Of a stretch of 64,000 nt of DNA, positions 33,884 through 42,704 are shown piece after piece. The DNA is from Sphingomonas sanguinis NBRC 13937 (GTDB lineage Bacteria > Pseudomonadota > Alphaproteobacteria > Sphingomonadales > Sphingomonadaceae), in assembly GCF_001591005.1 (NCBI RefSeq), contig NZ_BCTY01000013.1:1-64000 (forward strand), read 5' to 3'. The notes under the pieces are model-generated. The model was not told where the DNA came from, did no database searches, and saw only the letters and a program-made list of their open reading frames with translations. Position 1 is the first letter of the stretch. Each line of letters begins with the position of its first letter. A program made the translations under genes and the position numbers.

Positions 33884-34605
33884 GGCCGCCGCCCCTGTCC
33901 GTGGATCAGCGCGATGGAGAAATAGGGGGCGGGAGCATCCTCTACCTCTGCCAGTCGGCGGACGCGCTCCCCGGCCTGGGCGGCATGTTCGACCAGCCAG
34001 GCCTGCTCCGTCCGTCCCGCCGCCGCGATCGCGCGGCGCAGCTTGGGCAAATGGCGGCCGATCTTCATCACGACCAGCGCATCGGTCTCGGCGATGCGGC
34101 GGGTCAGCTCCGGCTCGGGCAGGGTCGCCATCGCGACGGTCAACACATCGTCGCCCCAGGTGATCGGCGCGCCGCTGGCGGTCCAGGCGCCCGACATGCC
34201 GGTGATGCCGGGCACAACCGCAACCGGCGCATGGTCCTTCAACCGGCTGTGCAGGTGCATGAACGAGCCGTAGAAGAACGGATCGCCCTCGCACAGCACC
34301 ACCACGTCCTCGCCGCCCTGCGCCAGCGACAGGATATGCGCGGTGCACTCCGCATAGAAGGCCGCCAGACACTCGTTATAGCGCGGGTCGGTGAACAGGA
34401 TCTCGGTCGTGACCGGATAGTCCATCGGATATTCGACCACGTCGGCCCGCAGCATTCCGTCGACGATGGTCCGCGCATGGCCCCGCCGTCCGCTTTTACG
34501 GAAATAGGCGACATGCCTCGCCCCGCGCACGAGCCGGTCGGCACGGACGCTCATCAAGTCCGCTGCGCCGGGCCCCAGCCCAACCCCGTGAACGGTCCCC
34601 GTCAT
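33880..34605 (-). CDS. cobI: Precorrin-2 C20-methyltransferase
   Basis: SAM-dependent methylation of precorrin-2 at C20, giving precorrin-3A (241 aa). Motifs: GVGLGPGAADLMSVRADRLV, VAYFRKSGRRGHART, VVLCEGDPFFYGSFMHLH, VPGITGMSGAWTASG. The start ATG at 34605 overlaps the cobH stop by 4 nt; the open frame extends upstream but the extra residues are not methylase-like. Confidence 0.96.
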   Translation of the reverse strand: MTGTVHGVGLGPGAADLMSVRADRLVRGARHVAYFRKSGRRGHARTIVDGMLRADVVEYPMDYPVTTEILFTDPRYNECLAAFYAECTAHILSLAQGGEDVVVLCEGDPFFYGSFMHLHSRLKDHAPVAVVPGITGMSGAWTASGAPITWGDDVLTVAMATLPEPELTRRIAETDALVVMKIGRHLPKLRRAIAAAGRTEQAWLVEHAAQAGERVRRLAEVEDAPAPYFSIALIHGQGRRP

Positions 34606-35231
34606 TCGGCGCGGCTCGCCAGCGCGTTGATCGCGGCGACCGTGATCGCGCTGCCGCCGGGGCGGCCCTTGACGATAGCGCAGGGCACGGGCTGCGTCTC
34701 CCAGAGCGCGTCCTTCGACTCCATCGCGCCGACGAAACCGACCGGACAGCCGATGATCGCCGCCGGGCGTGGGCAGTCGGGGTCTTCCAGCATGGTCAGC
34801 AGATGGAAGAGCGCGGTCGGCGCATTGCCGATCGCGACTAGGGCACCGTCCAGATGCGGCCGCCACAGCTCCAGCGCGGCGGCGGAACGGGTCGTGCCCA
34901 TCTCTTTCGCCAGCACGGGCACGGCGGGATCGCGCAGGGTGCAGATCACCGGATTGTCGGCGGGCAGCCGGGCGCGCGTGACCCCCTCGCTGACCATATG
35001 CGCGTCGCACAGAATCGCCGCGCCGCTCGCCAGCGCCTGCCGCCCCGCCACCGCGAAACCGGCCGAGAAATGGATCGACGGCGCCAGCTCGACCAGCCCG
35101 GCGGCATGGATCATGCGCACCGCGACCGGCTCTTCCTCCGCATCGAAGCGGGCCAGCTCCGCCTCGGCGCGGATGATGGCGAAAGACTGGCGATAGATCG
35201 CCGCGCCATTGGTTTCGTAAGTGTACGGCAT
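34602..35231 (-). CDS. cobH: Precorrin-8X methylmutase
   Basis: Moves a methyl group from C11 to C12, converting precorrin-8X to hydrogenobyrinic acid (209 aa). The catalytic His is in VRMIHAAGLVE (about residue 42). Other conserved stretches: ILCDAHMVSEGV, AAIIGCPVGFVGAMESK, and KGRPGGSAITVAAINALA. Translation is coupled to cobG (TGATG junction) and to cobI. Confidence 0.97.
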   Translation of the reverse strand: MPYTYETNGAAIYRQSFAIIRAEAELARFDAEEEPVAVRMIHAAGLVELAPSIHFSAGFAVAGRQALASGAAILCDAHMVSEGVTRARLPADNPVICTLRDPAVPVLAKEMGTTRSAAALELWRPHLDGALVAIGNAPTALFHLLTMLEDPDCPRPAAIIGCPVGFVGAMESKDALWETQPVPCAIVKGRPGGSAITVAAINALASRAE

Positions 35232-36355
35232 CAACAGGCTCCGAGAAGCGCGACCACCCGCTCGGGCGTCAATCCGGTGTGAAGGGGCGCGGCCCCGGCG
35301 CGGGCGTTGCGGGCCAGATCGAAAGCCCCTTCCCGCCCGGTCAGCACCCAGTCCGCCGCCCGTGCCCGTGCGCAGCCCTTCGCGCAACCCGAGACGTGCA
35401 AATGACCGTCGATCAGCGGCGCGAGGCGGGCGGCGAGCTCGCGGGTTGCGACGCTCGCCTGTGGACAGGCGGGCGCGCCGACACAGGCATCGACGTGAAG
35501 GATCGGGCTGTCGGCGAGGAGCATGTCGGCGGCGGGGGCCGGTGCGATGCCTTCCGCGACCAGCAACCGCCAAGGGGTCAGGCGGACGGCGCAACCATGT
35601 GTGCGGACAAGGGCGGCCAGCGACGCGGCCGCGATACGGCCGAAGGGTAGACCATAGACCGTGCCGATCGGATGCACGCCGGGCTGCATCGGCACGCCGA
35701 ACGGAGCGGGCTTGGCGTCACCCTGGGCCCAATCGGGCAAGGCCGCCTCATGACGCGCCATACGCCCCGCCGTGCGGCCGCCGCTTTCGACGAACCAGTG
35801 CGCCAGCCGGATCAAGGCATCGACAGCGGTCGCGGGCGTGATGGTCACGCCCCGCGCGCGCGCGTCAGCGCGTAGCAACAAGCCGCCATCGGCAGCCCGC
35901 TCGACTCGAAAATCGCCGGACGCTGGCATCAGCACCGTCGCAGGCCCCACATCGACCACGAAGCCCACCTTGCCCGGCAGCTCGGGCAATTCGACCAGTC
36001 GCGCCCGCAATTCGCTGGCGATGGCATGACTATCGTCGCCCTCACGCCAATCCGGGTTGATAAGCATCGCCCCCCGCCCCTCCGACACCGGATCGGGATC
36101 GACCAGCCCCAACGCCTGCAACTCCGCCAACAGCATGGGCCAGCCGGTCTCGGTCACACCCCGGATTTGCAGGTTCGCACGCACCGTCAGGTCGATCTGG
36201 CCATTGCCGTGGCGGATCGCGCCCGCGCACAACCCTACGGCCTGTTCCGCCGTCAACCGTCCCAGCGGCGGGCGAACGCGCACCAGCAACCCGTCGCCCG
36301 CCATCATCGGCCGCCACGCATCGGGGCACCAGCCCTTGACCACAAAGCCGCTCAT
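35231..36355 (-). CDS. cobG: Precorrin-3B synthase
   Basis: Iron-sulfur mono-oxygenase that hydroxylates precorrin-3A at C20 and forms the gamma-lactone, using O2 (374 aa). It belongs to the nitrite/sulfite reductase family: two ferredoxin-like halves (VKGWCPDAWRPMMAGDGLLV and FGVPMQPGVHPIGTVYGLPF) and a 4Fe-4S ligand set CVGAPACPQAS and SGCAKGCARA. This is the marker enzyme of the aerobic pathway. It overlaps cobN by 4 nt. The CobZ alternative was not seen. Confidence 0.93.
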   Translation of the reverse strand: MSGFVVKGWCPDAWRPMMAGDGLLVRVRPPLGRLTAEQAVGLCAGAIRHGNGQIDLTVRANLQIRGVTETGWPMLLAELQALGLVDPDPVSEGRGAMLINPDWREGDDSHAIASELRARLVELPELPGKVGFVVDVGPATVLMPASGDFRVERAADGGLLLRADARARGVTITPATAVDALIRLAHWFVESGGRTAGRMARHEAALPDWAQGDAKPAPFGVPMQPGVHPIGTVYGLPFGRIAAASLAALVRTHGCAVRLTPWRLLVAEGIAPAPAADMLLADSPILHVDACVGAPACPQASVATRELAARLAPLIDGHLHVSGCAKGCARARAADWVLTGREGAFDLARNARAGAAPLHTGLTPERVVALLGAC

Positions 36356-39300
36356 GCCGCGCCGTCCAGCATTGCGAGCACCGAATTGCGCCGCGTCGGC
36401 CACAGCCCCGCCGCATGAAGCGCCGCAAAGCGCGCCTCCATCGCCTTCAACGCCGCCGGGTTCGCCTGCGCCATGAAGTCGCGCACCGCTTCCTGTGCCA
36501 AAGTCGCGTCCCAATACAGGTCGATCAGCGCGGCGGGCACTGCGTCCGCCAGATGCGCGAAGCTGCCCAAATGGTCGAGCGTCGCGGCAATCTCCGCCGC
36601 GCCTCGGAAGCCGTGGCGCATCATTCCCTCCACCCATCGCGGGTTGGCGGCACGGGCATGGACGGTGCGCGCGATCTCCTCGGCCAGCGTCCGCGCCTTC
36701 GGCATCGCCGGGTCGCGCGTGTCGAGATGATAGAGCGCCGCCGCGCCCTCCCCCAACGCCGCGCGCGCCGCTGCGAAACCCGCCTGATGCGCGGCATAAT
36801 CGGCGGCGAGCAGCAGATCGCTTTCGGGCAGATCGTGCAGGTGCACGAAGGCCTGCGCCCCTGCCACCCGCGCCGCGATCCCTGCCGCATCGCGCCGGTC
36901 GCCATCGTCCAGCGCGGTGGCCGAGGCGGCGAGCCAGCTCTGTCCCGCTTCGATCCGCGCCGCTTCGTCGTAACCCGCATTCGGGTCCAGCCCGATGCCA
37001 TAGCGTCCCGGCGCGGGGCCATAGACGCGCGGGGTCGCCTGCCCGACGAAAGGATTCGACTCCGTCTCTTCGTCCCGCTGGCCGAGCGCCCGCACCGCCT
37101 GCCCGAACAGCGCGACCAGATGCGGGAAGGCATCGCGGAACAGCCCCGACACGCGCAACGTCACATCGACGCGCGGCCGGTCGAAGCGCATCAGCGGCAT
37201 CACCTCGAACCCCGTCACCCGTTCGGAGCGGTGGTCCCACACCGGCTCGACCCCGATCAGGTGCAGCGCCATGGCGAATTCCTCGCCCGCCGTGCGCATC
37301 GTCGCCGAGCCCCAGAGATCGACGATCAGGGTGCGCAGGTAATCGCCCTCCCCCTGCATATGGCGGCGGAGCAGTTCCTCGGCGAGCTTCACGCCCTGAA
37401 GATGCGCGGCCCGGCTCGGCACCGCGCGCGGGTCGATGGCGTAAAGGTTGCGCCCGGTCGGCAGCACATCGGCGCGCCCACGATAGGGCGAACCCGAAGG
37501 CCCCGCCGGAACGCGCTTTCCGTCCAGCCCGGCGAGCAGCCCGGCCCGCTCCGCCGCGCCCTGTTCACCGCGACCAAAGACGTGAAGCCCCTCGCCGAAC
37601 TGACTGTCCTTCACATCGCAGACAAAAGCGTCGATCCGAGCGAGCGGGTCCTCCGCCCCCGCCAGCCCCAGCGTCTCGCCCAGGCCGACGCTGTCCGCCT
37701 CCTCAGCAATGCTCGCGCGCAACCGGTCGCGGCGGGCGGGGTCGAGGCCATCGGCATTGGCATATTCGTCGAGCAGCGCCTCCAGCCGCCCCAACCCCGC
37801 GCCCGTCCCCGCCTGCACCAGCGCGGGAGGGACATGCCCGATCGTCACCGCGCCCAGCCGCCGCTTGGCCTGCGCCGCCTCACCCGGATCGTTGACGATG
37901 AAGGGATAGAGCACCGGCCAGTCGCGCGTCAGCGCCTCGGGCCAGCAGGCGTCCGACAGCGCGACCGCCTTGCCGGGCAGCCACTCCAGCGTGCCATGTG
38001 CGCCGACATGGATCAGCGCATCGATCCCTTGCGCGCGGAGCCAGAGATAGAAGGCGACGTAACCGTGACGCGGGCAGCGCGAGAGGTCGTGATACTCCTC
38101 CGCCCGCACATCTCGCCGCCCGCGCTCGGGTTGCAGCGCGACGATCGCTTTCCCCAACGCCAGGGCGGGGAAGTGAAAGGTGTCACCCTCCACCAGTGGA
38201 TCGTCCTCGACCGCGCCCCAGCTGTCCAGAAGATCGGCGCGCAAGGCTTCGGGCAGCGCGGCCAGCGCCTCACGGTACGCAGCCACCGGCCAAGCGATGC
38301 GACTCTCCAGCAACGCTTCGGGCAGGTCGGCCGGGCACGCCACGTCATAACCCGCTTCGCCCAGATCGGCGAGGATCGCCGCCGTCGAGGCAAAGCCGTC
38401 CAGCCCGACCGCGTGCGCGGCCTGCCAGTCCTTGCCCGGATAGGTCGACAGCAGGATCGCCATCCGCCGCTCCACCGCCGGGGTCGTCGCCAGCCTCGCC
38501 CAGCCCGCCACCTTATCCGCCACCGCCGCGATCCGCTCGGGCTCGGCACGGTGGAGACGCAGCGCGATGTCGAAGTCGGGGTCGCGCTCCCCGGGCTGCT
38601 TGAAGCTGACCACGCCTGCAAACAGGCGTCCGTCGATCTCGGGCAGGACGACATGCATGGCGAGGTCGGCGGGCGACAGGCCCCGCGCCGCGCCCTCCCA
38701 ACCCGCCCGGTCGCTGGTGGCGAGCGCGACCTGAAACACCGGTACGCCCGCGCCGTCGAGCGGGGTGGTGTCGTCCTCGCCGCGTGCAGAGAAAGCGGTG
38801 GCGTTGATGATCGCGGCGGGGGTGAGGGCTTTCACCCAGCGCGCGATCCAGGGGCCTGCGCCCTCGGCCTTCAGCGAGGGGACGAACAGGGCGACGGGGT
38901 CGAAACCGCGTTCGCTCAGGGCCGTGTGGAGGGCTGCGATGGGTTCGAGATCAGCGGCGGTGAGATAGGCGCGGTAGAAGGTGATCAGGACGCGGGGGCG
39001 GGTTGCGGTCAGCAGGGTTGCGGCCGGGCAGGACAGGCCTTCCGGTGACCAGCCTCCAACGGGCGCCACTTGAAAGCCCCTCTCCCGGCAGGGGGAGGGG
39101 TTGGGGAGGGGCAAGGCCACGGGCGACGTCGCTCGTGGAGACGGCCCTCCCCCATCCCCTCCCGCCTGCGGGAGGGGCGTGCTCGGGGCGACCGTTCCGC
39201 GCAAAAGCCCCTCTCCCGGCAGGGGGAGGGGTTGGGGAAGGGCAAGAGCCCCAAGCGATGCCGCTGCTGCAAGCTCTGCTAACGCCATCGCCGCCGCCTG

Positions 39301-39738
39301 CGCCCCGCCCGCATCGCACAGCGCCGTCAACCGCCGCACCACCGCTTCATCGACCGTAGACGTCGCCATCAACCGCCGATCCTCGCGCCCGTCCGCTGCC
39401 AGCACCACCAGCGCAAGCCCCCGCTCGCGCGCCAGCCGTTCGACCTCACGTAGGCCGTAATCCCAATAGGCCGCCCCACCGATCAACCGGATCAGGATCG
39501 CCTTCGCGTGCACCAAAGTCTGCTCGACATAGGTGTCGACCGACAGCGGATGGACCAGCGCCGCCAGATTGGCGAGCCGCAGCGACCAGGGGAATCCCCC
39601 GGCCCGCCAGCCCGCCGCAAAGGCGCTGAGGTCACTGTCGGAGAAGGACAGCACGACCACGTCACCGGGACGCTGCCCCAGATCCTGTGGAACCGCCTGT
39701 TCCTCCAGCCCATGGCTCTCGCGAAATACGAGATGCAC
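36352..39738 (-). CDS. cobN: Cobaltochelatase large subunit with an in-frame palindromic insertion
   Basis: Large subunit of the ATP-dependent cobaltochelatase, which inserts Co2+ into hydrogenobyrinic acid a,c-diamide together with the AAA+ subunits CobS and CobT (not in this window). 1128 aa. Conserved stretches: VEQTLVHAKAILIRLIGGA, HVGAHGTLEWLPGKAVALSD, PTGRNLYAIDPRAVPS, NPRWVEGMMRHGFRGAAEIA. Between about residues 163 and 223 is a low-complexity Pro/Gly/Leu-rich insert (LALPQPLPLPGEG, PLPQAGGDGGG, LPLPNPSPCRERGF) encoded by an intergenic-type palindromic repeat. It leaves the frame open and falls between conserved blocks, so the protein is probably functional. The start is a GTG at 39738, 4 nt after the cobW stop. 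Confidence 0.95.
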   Translation of the reverse strand: MHLVFRESHGLEEQAVPQDLGQRPGDVVVLSFSDSDLSAFAAGWRAGGFPWSLRLANLAALVHPLSVDTYVEQTLVHAKAILIRLIGGAAYWDYGLREVERLARERGLALVVLAADGREDRRLMATSTVDEAVVRRLTALCDAGGAQAAAMALAELAAAASLGALALPQPLPLPGEGLLRGTVAPSTPLPQAGGDGGGPSPRATSPVALPLPNPSPCRERGFQVAPVGGWSPEGLSCPAATLLTATRPRVLITFYRAYLTAADLEPIAALHTALSERGFDPVALFVPSLKAEGAGPWIARWVKALTPAAIINATAFSARGEDDTTPLDGAGVPVFQVALATSDRAGWEGAARGLSPADLAMHVVLPEIDGRLFAGVVSFKQPGERDPDFDIALRLHRAEPERIAAVADKVAGWARLATTPAVERRMAILLSTYPGKDWQAAHAVGLDGFASTAAILADLGEAGYDVACPADLPEALLESRIAWPVAAYREALAALPEALRADLLDSWGAVEDDPLVEGDTFHFPALALGKAIVALQPERGRRDVRAEEYHDLSRCPRHGYVAFYLWLRAQGIDALIHVGAHGTLEWLPGKAVALSDACWPEALTRDWPVLYPFIVNDPGEAAQAKRRLGAVTIGHVPPALVQAGTGAGLGRLEALLDEYANADGLDPARRDRLRASIAEEADSVGLGETLGLAGAEDPLARIDAFVCDVKDSQFGEGLHVFGRGEQGAAERAGLLAGLDGKRVPAGPSGSPYRGRADVLPTGRNLYAIDPRAVPSRAAHLQGVKLAEELLRRHMQGEGDYLRTLIVDLWGSATMRTAGEEFAMALHLIGVEPVWDHRSERVTGFEVMPLMRFDRPRVDVTLRVSGLFRDAFPHLVALFGQAVRALGQRDEETESNPFVGQATPRVYGPAPGRYGIGLDPNAGYDEAARIEAGQSWLAASATALDDGDRRDAAGIAARVAGAQAFVHLHDLPESDLLLAADYAAHQAGFAAARAALGEGAAALYHLDTRDPAMPKARTLAEEIARTVHARAANPRWVEGMMRHGFRGAAEIAATLDHLGSFAHLADAVPAALIDLYWDATLAQEAVRDFMAQANPAALKAMEARFAALHAAGLWPTRRNSVLAMLDGAA
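39073..39246. repeat. Composite palindromic element inside cobN
   Basis: Two 43-bp direct repeats, 39073-39115 and 39204-39246, differ at one base. Each contains the palindromic core CCCCTCTCCCGGCAGGGGGA. Between them lies a 10-bp perfect hairpin, CCCCTCCCGC/GCGGGAGGGG (39156-39177). The offset between repeats is 131 bp, not a multiple of three, so the two copies are translated in different frames, yet neither creates a stop. The same arrangement without coding context occurs at 27133-27300. Confidence 0.9.
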
Positions 39739-39742
39739 GTGT

Positions 39743-40780
39743 TCAGCCCTTCAGCACGGCCTCGATCGCAGGCCGGTCGATGCGGTCATGCTCGGCGATG
39801 ACGACAAGCTGCGTGCCGCGCGGCTCGCCCGCACCCCAGGGCCGGTCATAGCTGGTGCGCACCCTGCGGCCGACCGCCTGGACCAGCAAGCGCATCGGCT
39901 TTCCTGCGACCGCCGCATAACCCTTCACGCGCAGGATATCCTGCTGTTCGGCCAGCGTGACGATGCGTGCGGCGATCGCCTCGGGGCTCTCCACCTCGCC
40001 CAGCATCACCGAGATGCTGTCGAAATCGTCATGCTCATGATCGTCCGCGCCGTCATGGTGCGAGGGACGCGCGGCGATGTCGTCCTCGGCGGCGGCCTCC
40101 AACCCCAGCACGATCTCGACGGAGACGATACCGTCGACCGCCTCGACCATCGGCAGCGGGCGCGGCGCCTCGGCGGCGATGATTTCCCGCGCCTTGGCGA
40201 CACCCTCCGGCCCGGCGAGGTCCGCCTTGGTCAGCAGGACGATGTCGGCGCAGGCCAGCTGGTCCTCGAACACTTCCGACAGTGGCGTTTCATGGTCGAG
40301 GCTGGGGTCGGCGGCGCGCTGCGCCTCGACCGCATCGAGATCGGGGGCGAAGCGGCCCGCAGCCACCGCCTCCGCATCGGCCAGCGCCACCACGCCATCG
40401 ACGGTAATCCGCGAGCGGATGGCGGGCCAGTCGAAGGCCTTCAGCAGCGGCTTGGGCAGCGCCAGGCCCGAGGTCTCGATCAGGATGTGATCGGGGCGCG
40501 GCTCCATCGCCAGCAGCTTTTCGACCGTGGGGATGAAATCGTCGGCGACTGTGCAGCAGATACAGCCATTGGCCAGCTCGACGATATTCTCGGCCGGGCA
40601 GTCAGGGATGGCGCAGGATTGAAGGATGTCACCGTCGACGCCCAAAGTGCCGAATTCGTTGACCACCACCGCCAGGCGACGGCCGCCCGCATGGCGGATC
40701 AGATGGCTGATGAGCGTGGTTTTCCCTGCGCCCAGAAAGCCGGTGACGATGGTGACGGGGACCTTGCTGAGGTCACGCAT
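39743..40780 (-). CDS. cobW: CobW-type G3E GTPase metallochaperone
   Basis: A 345-aa COG0523 GTPase, proposed to deliver cobalt to CobN. P-loop VTGFLGAGKTTLI, the metal motif NGCICCTV (CxCC), the switch segment ILIETSGLALPKPLL, and the guanine motif LLTKADL. A His/Asp-rich loop (HHDGADDHEHDD) near residue 245 could bind metal ions. It is first after riboswitch 2 and 4 nt before cobN, fitting the cobalt-loading role. The ATG at 40780 is clear. Confidence 0.94.
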   Translation of the reverse strand: MRDLSKVPVTIVTGFLGAGKTTLISHLIRHAGGRRLAVVVNEFGTLGVDGDILQSCAIPDCPAENIVELANGCICCTVADDFIPTVEKLLAMEPRPDHILIETSGLALPKPLLKAFDWPAIRSRITVDGVVALADAEAVAAGRFAPDLDAVEAQRAADPSLDHETPLSEVFEDQLACADIVLLTKADLAGPEGVAKAREIIAAEAPRPLPMVEAVDGIVSVEIVLGLEAAAEDDIAARPSHHDGADDHEHDDFDSISVMLGEVESPEAIAARIVTLAEQQDILRVKGYAAVAGKPMRLLVQAVGRRVRTSYDRPWGAGEPRGTQLVVIAEHDRIDRPAIEAVLKG

Positions 40781-40972
40781 GGTAATTCTCCGACGCGCCG
40801 GACGAGCGAGCGCGGACGGGGCCTATCGCCGGAGCGGTGACGAACGGGCGCGCGACATGCGTCCACCCCGCTATACCGGCGACCGATGCGGCCCCGGCCG
40901 CATGGCTTCGTCGCTCCCCGACGGAGAACCGTGCCCCGACCACCCCCTGGGCCCAGGCAAGAGCGACCATGA
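40781..40972 (-). promoter_or_regulatory. Leader between riboswitch 2 and cobW
   Basis: About 190 nt of untranslated leader between the aptamer and the cobW ATG. It is GC-rich, with several short inverted repeats (for example GGCCCCGGCCGCATGG near 40890) that could form the expression platform. No convincing gene: an open frame crosses the aptamer itself and has no recognisable product. Confidence 0.45.
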
Positions 40973-41146
40973 CGCCGGCAGGTCTCCTGGCTCGCGGGTC
41001 AAAGCGAAGGGATGCGCCTTCCCGGATCACTCCAGTGGCCGTGCCCTCATAGGAGCACCAGCATCGCTCGCTCACCGCTTACAGTTGCAGGGACAGCCGG
41101 GGATTTGCACCCCATTCCCGTTAAAGCCCTTGCGGGCACCGGCGCG
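40973..41146 (-). promoter_or_regulatory. Cobalamin riboswitch 2
   Basis: Read on the minus strand: GCCGGTGCCCGCAAGGGC, AACGGGAATGGGGTGCAA, CCCCGGCTGTCCCTGCAACT then GTAAGCGG (B12 box), and the 3' end CCCGCGAGCCAGGAGACCTG followed by CCGGC, which pairs with the 5' GCCGG. A full-length AdoCbl-type aptamer. It controls cobW-cobN-cobG-cobH-cobI-cobJ. The NiCoT gene ends about 38 bp upstream, so this leader has its own promoter or is read from the permease transcript. Confidence 0.95.
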
Positions 41147-41183
41147 ATCTTCGGAAGGCTTGTCACCCTCCGATCAGCGGCAT

Positions 41184-42239
41184 TTATCCCGCCGCGCCGG
41201 GCTTGGCAATTCGCGCCTCCATCGCCGCGAATCCGCGCCAGCGATAGAGGAGGAAGCTTGCCCCCCAGCAGAGGACGAACAGCCCGACGATGGCAAAGCC
41301 CAGCACATTGAAATGCTCGGACAGCGCCGCCGCATAGCGGAACGGCCCCGCCGTCCAGCCGAACCGCTCGGCGAGCAGCGCGGTCGCCTGGATGCCGCCG
41401 ATCACCAGCGCGACCAGCGCGGAGACCAATGTGATCGTCATATTGTAGTAAAGCTTGCGAAGCGGATGAACGAACGCCCACTCATAGGCACCCAGCATCA
41501 CCAGCCCGTCGGCGGTGTCGATCAACGCCATGCCGACCGCGAACAGCACCGGAAACACCAGGATCGTCGCGAGCGACACGCCGTCCGCCGCATGCGAGCC
41601 CGACAGGCCAAGGATCGCCACCTCGGTCGCGGTGTCGAAGCCCAGCCCGAACAGGAACCCCAGCGGCGCCATATGCCAGCTGCGCCGGATCAGCCGGAAC
41701 AACGGTCGGAACAGCCGCGACAAGGGCCCCTGCCCCGAAAAGAGCATATCGGCATCCGCCTCGGCCATCGGCTCGCCGCGCGCGACACGGCGGAAACGGG
41801 TCCAGACGTCGCGCAGGATGATGAGGTTCATGATCGCGATGGCGAACAGGAAGCTGGCCGAGACGATGGTTGCGATCGTCCCGCCGCTCTGCCCGAACGC
41901 CTCGAAGTCGGACAGGGTGCTGGCGGCGAGCGCGACCGTGGTCGCCGCGATCAGGACGATGGCGGAATGGCCGATGGCAAACCACAGGCCGACCGCGATC
42001 GGCCGCTGGCCGTCCTGCATCAGCTTGCGGGTGACATTGTCGATGGCGGCAATGTGATCGGCATCGACCGCATGACGCAGACCCAGGCTGTAGGCGAGCA
42101 AGGCGGTGCCCAGCATCAGGCTGTTGCCCGCAAAGACGCTCAGCGCCCAGCCCCAGACGGCAATATTGATGACGACCAGCGCGCTCATCAGCAGGGTGAC
42201 GCGGCGTTTCAACGATGGTCGGGCGGAAACTTCGGACAT
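41184..42239 (-). CDS. NiCoT-family cobalt/nickel permease
   Basis: A 351-aa HoxN/NhlF-type permease with about eight hydrophobic segments. The signature of transmembrane helix II is LGLRHAVDADHIAAIDNVTR, and the other metal-path motif is LFGLGFDTATEVAILGLSG. It imports Co2+ or Ni2+ across the inner membrane. Control by its own cobalamin riboswitch and its position before cobW/cobN mark it as the cobalt supplier for the chelatase. The ATG at 42239 begins SEVSARPSLKRR. About 185 bp of leader separate it from riboswitch 3, with no gene. Confidence 0.95.
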   Translation of the reverse strand: MSEVSARPSLKRRVTLLMSALVVINIAVWGWALSVFAGNSLMLGTALLAYSLGLRHAVDADHIAAIDNVTRKLMQDGQRPIAVGLWFAIGHSAIVLIAATTVALAASTLSDFEAFGQSGGTIATIVSASFLFAIAIMNLIILRDVWTRFRRVARGEPMAEADADMLFSGQGPLSRLFRPLFRLIRRSWHMAPLGFLFGLGFDTATEVAILGLSGSHAADGVSLATILVFPVLFAVGMALIDTADGLVMLGAYEWAFVHPLRKLYYNMTITLVSALVALVIGGIQATALLAERFGWTAGPFRYAAALSEHFNVLGFAIVGLFVLCWGASFLLYRWRGFAAMEARIAKPGAAG

Positions 42240-42426
42240 GGACGAATCACGCTTTTAGGGCGCCGTTGCGACTCGGGAAGACCTTTCCGCTGTCGCGGCG
42301 GTTCCCCAGCTTCGGCGGGCGCACGCCGGGCCGGGTTCCGATTCAGGTCGCCCTATGGCGTCGCTCGCATGATACAATATATCCTAGCCATGACCATCCC
42401 CTGGGTCGTGGCAAGAGCGACTCGCT

Positions 42427-42600
42427 TCGGCAGGTCTCCTGGCTCGCGGGTCGAGGCGAATGCGATGCAGCCTTCCCGGAGCATGTCTCCAGGGGCCGTC
42501 CTGATGGACCGGCATCGCTCGCTCACCGCTTACAGTTGCAGGGACAGCCGGGGCCTTGCACCCCATTCCCGTTTTCAGCCCAAAGGGGGGCACCGATGCG
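42427..42600 (-). promoter_or_regulatory. Cobalamin riboswitch 3
   Basis: On the minus strand: GGTGCCCCCCTTTGGGC, AACGGGAATGGGGTGCAA, CCGGCTGTCCCTGCAACTG then TAAGCGG, and the end CCCGCGAGCCAGGAGACCTG. It strongly resembles riboswitch 2 over the whole core, and differs mainly in the variable peripheral arms. It lies about 190 bp upstream of the NiCoT gene, suggesting a recent shared origin of the two leaders. Confidence 0.95.
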
Positions 42601-42704
42601 ATTGATCGGACCGGCTGAAAGCCCGCCCTGCCCGCACGCTACTATGCGGCCAACCGAGGCGCAAACCGCTTTATCGCGCGCCCCGCGCGGCCTAATCGGG
42701 CACC

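Noticed and set aside
36415..39048. Long plus-strand open frame across cobN
   Set aside because: Shadow of cobN; cobN itself has clear conserved chelatase motifs on the minus strand.
40773..41075. Possible 100-aa gene on the minus strand upstream of cobW
   Set aside because: It runs through the cobalamin aptamer, and its sequence is explained by conserved RNA elements.
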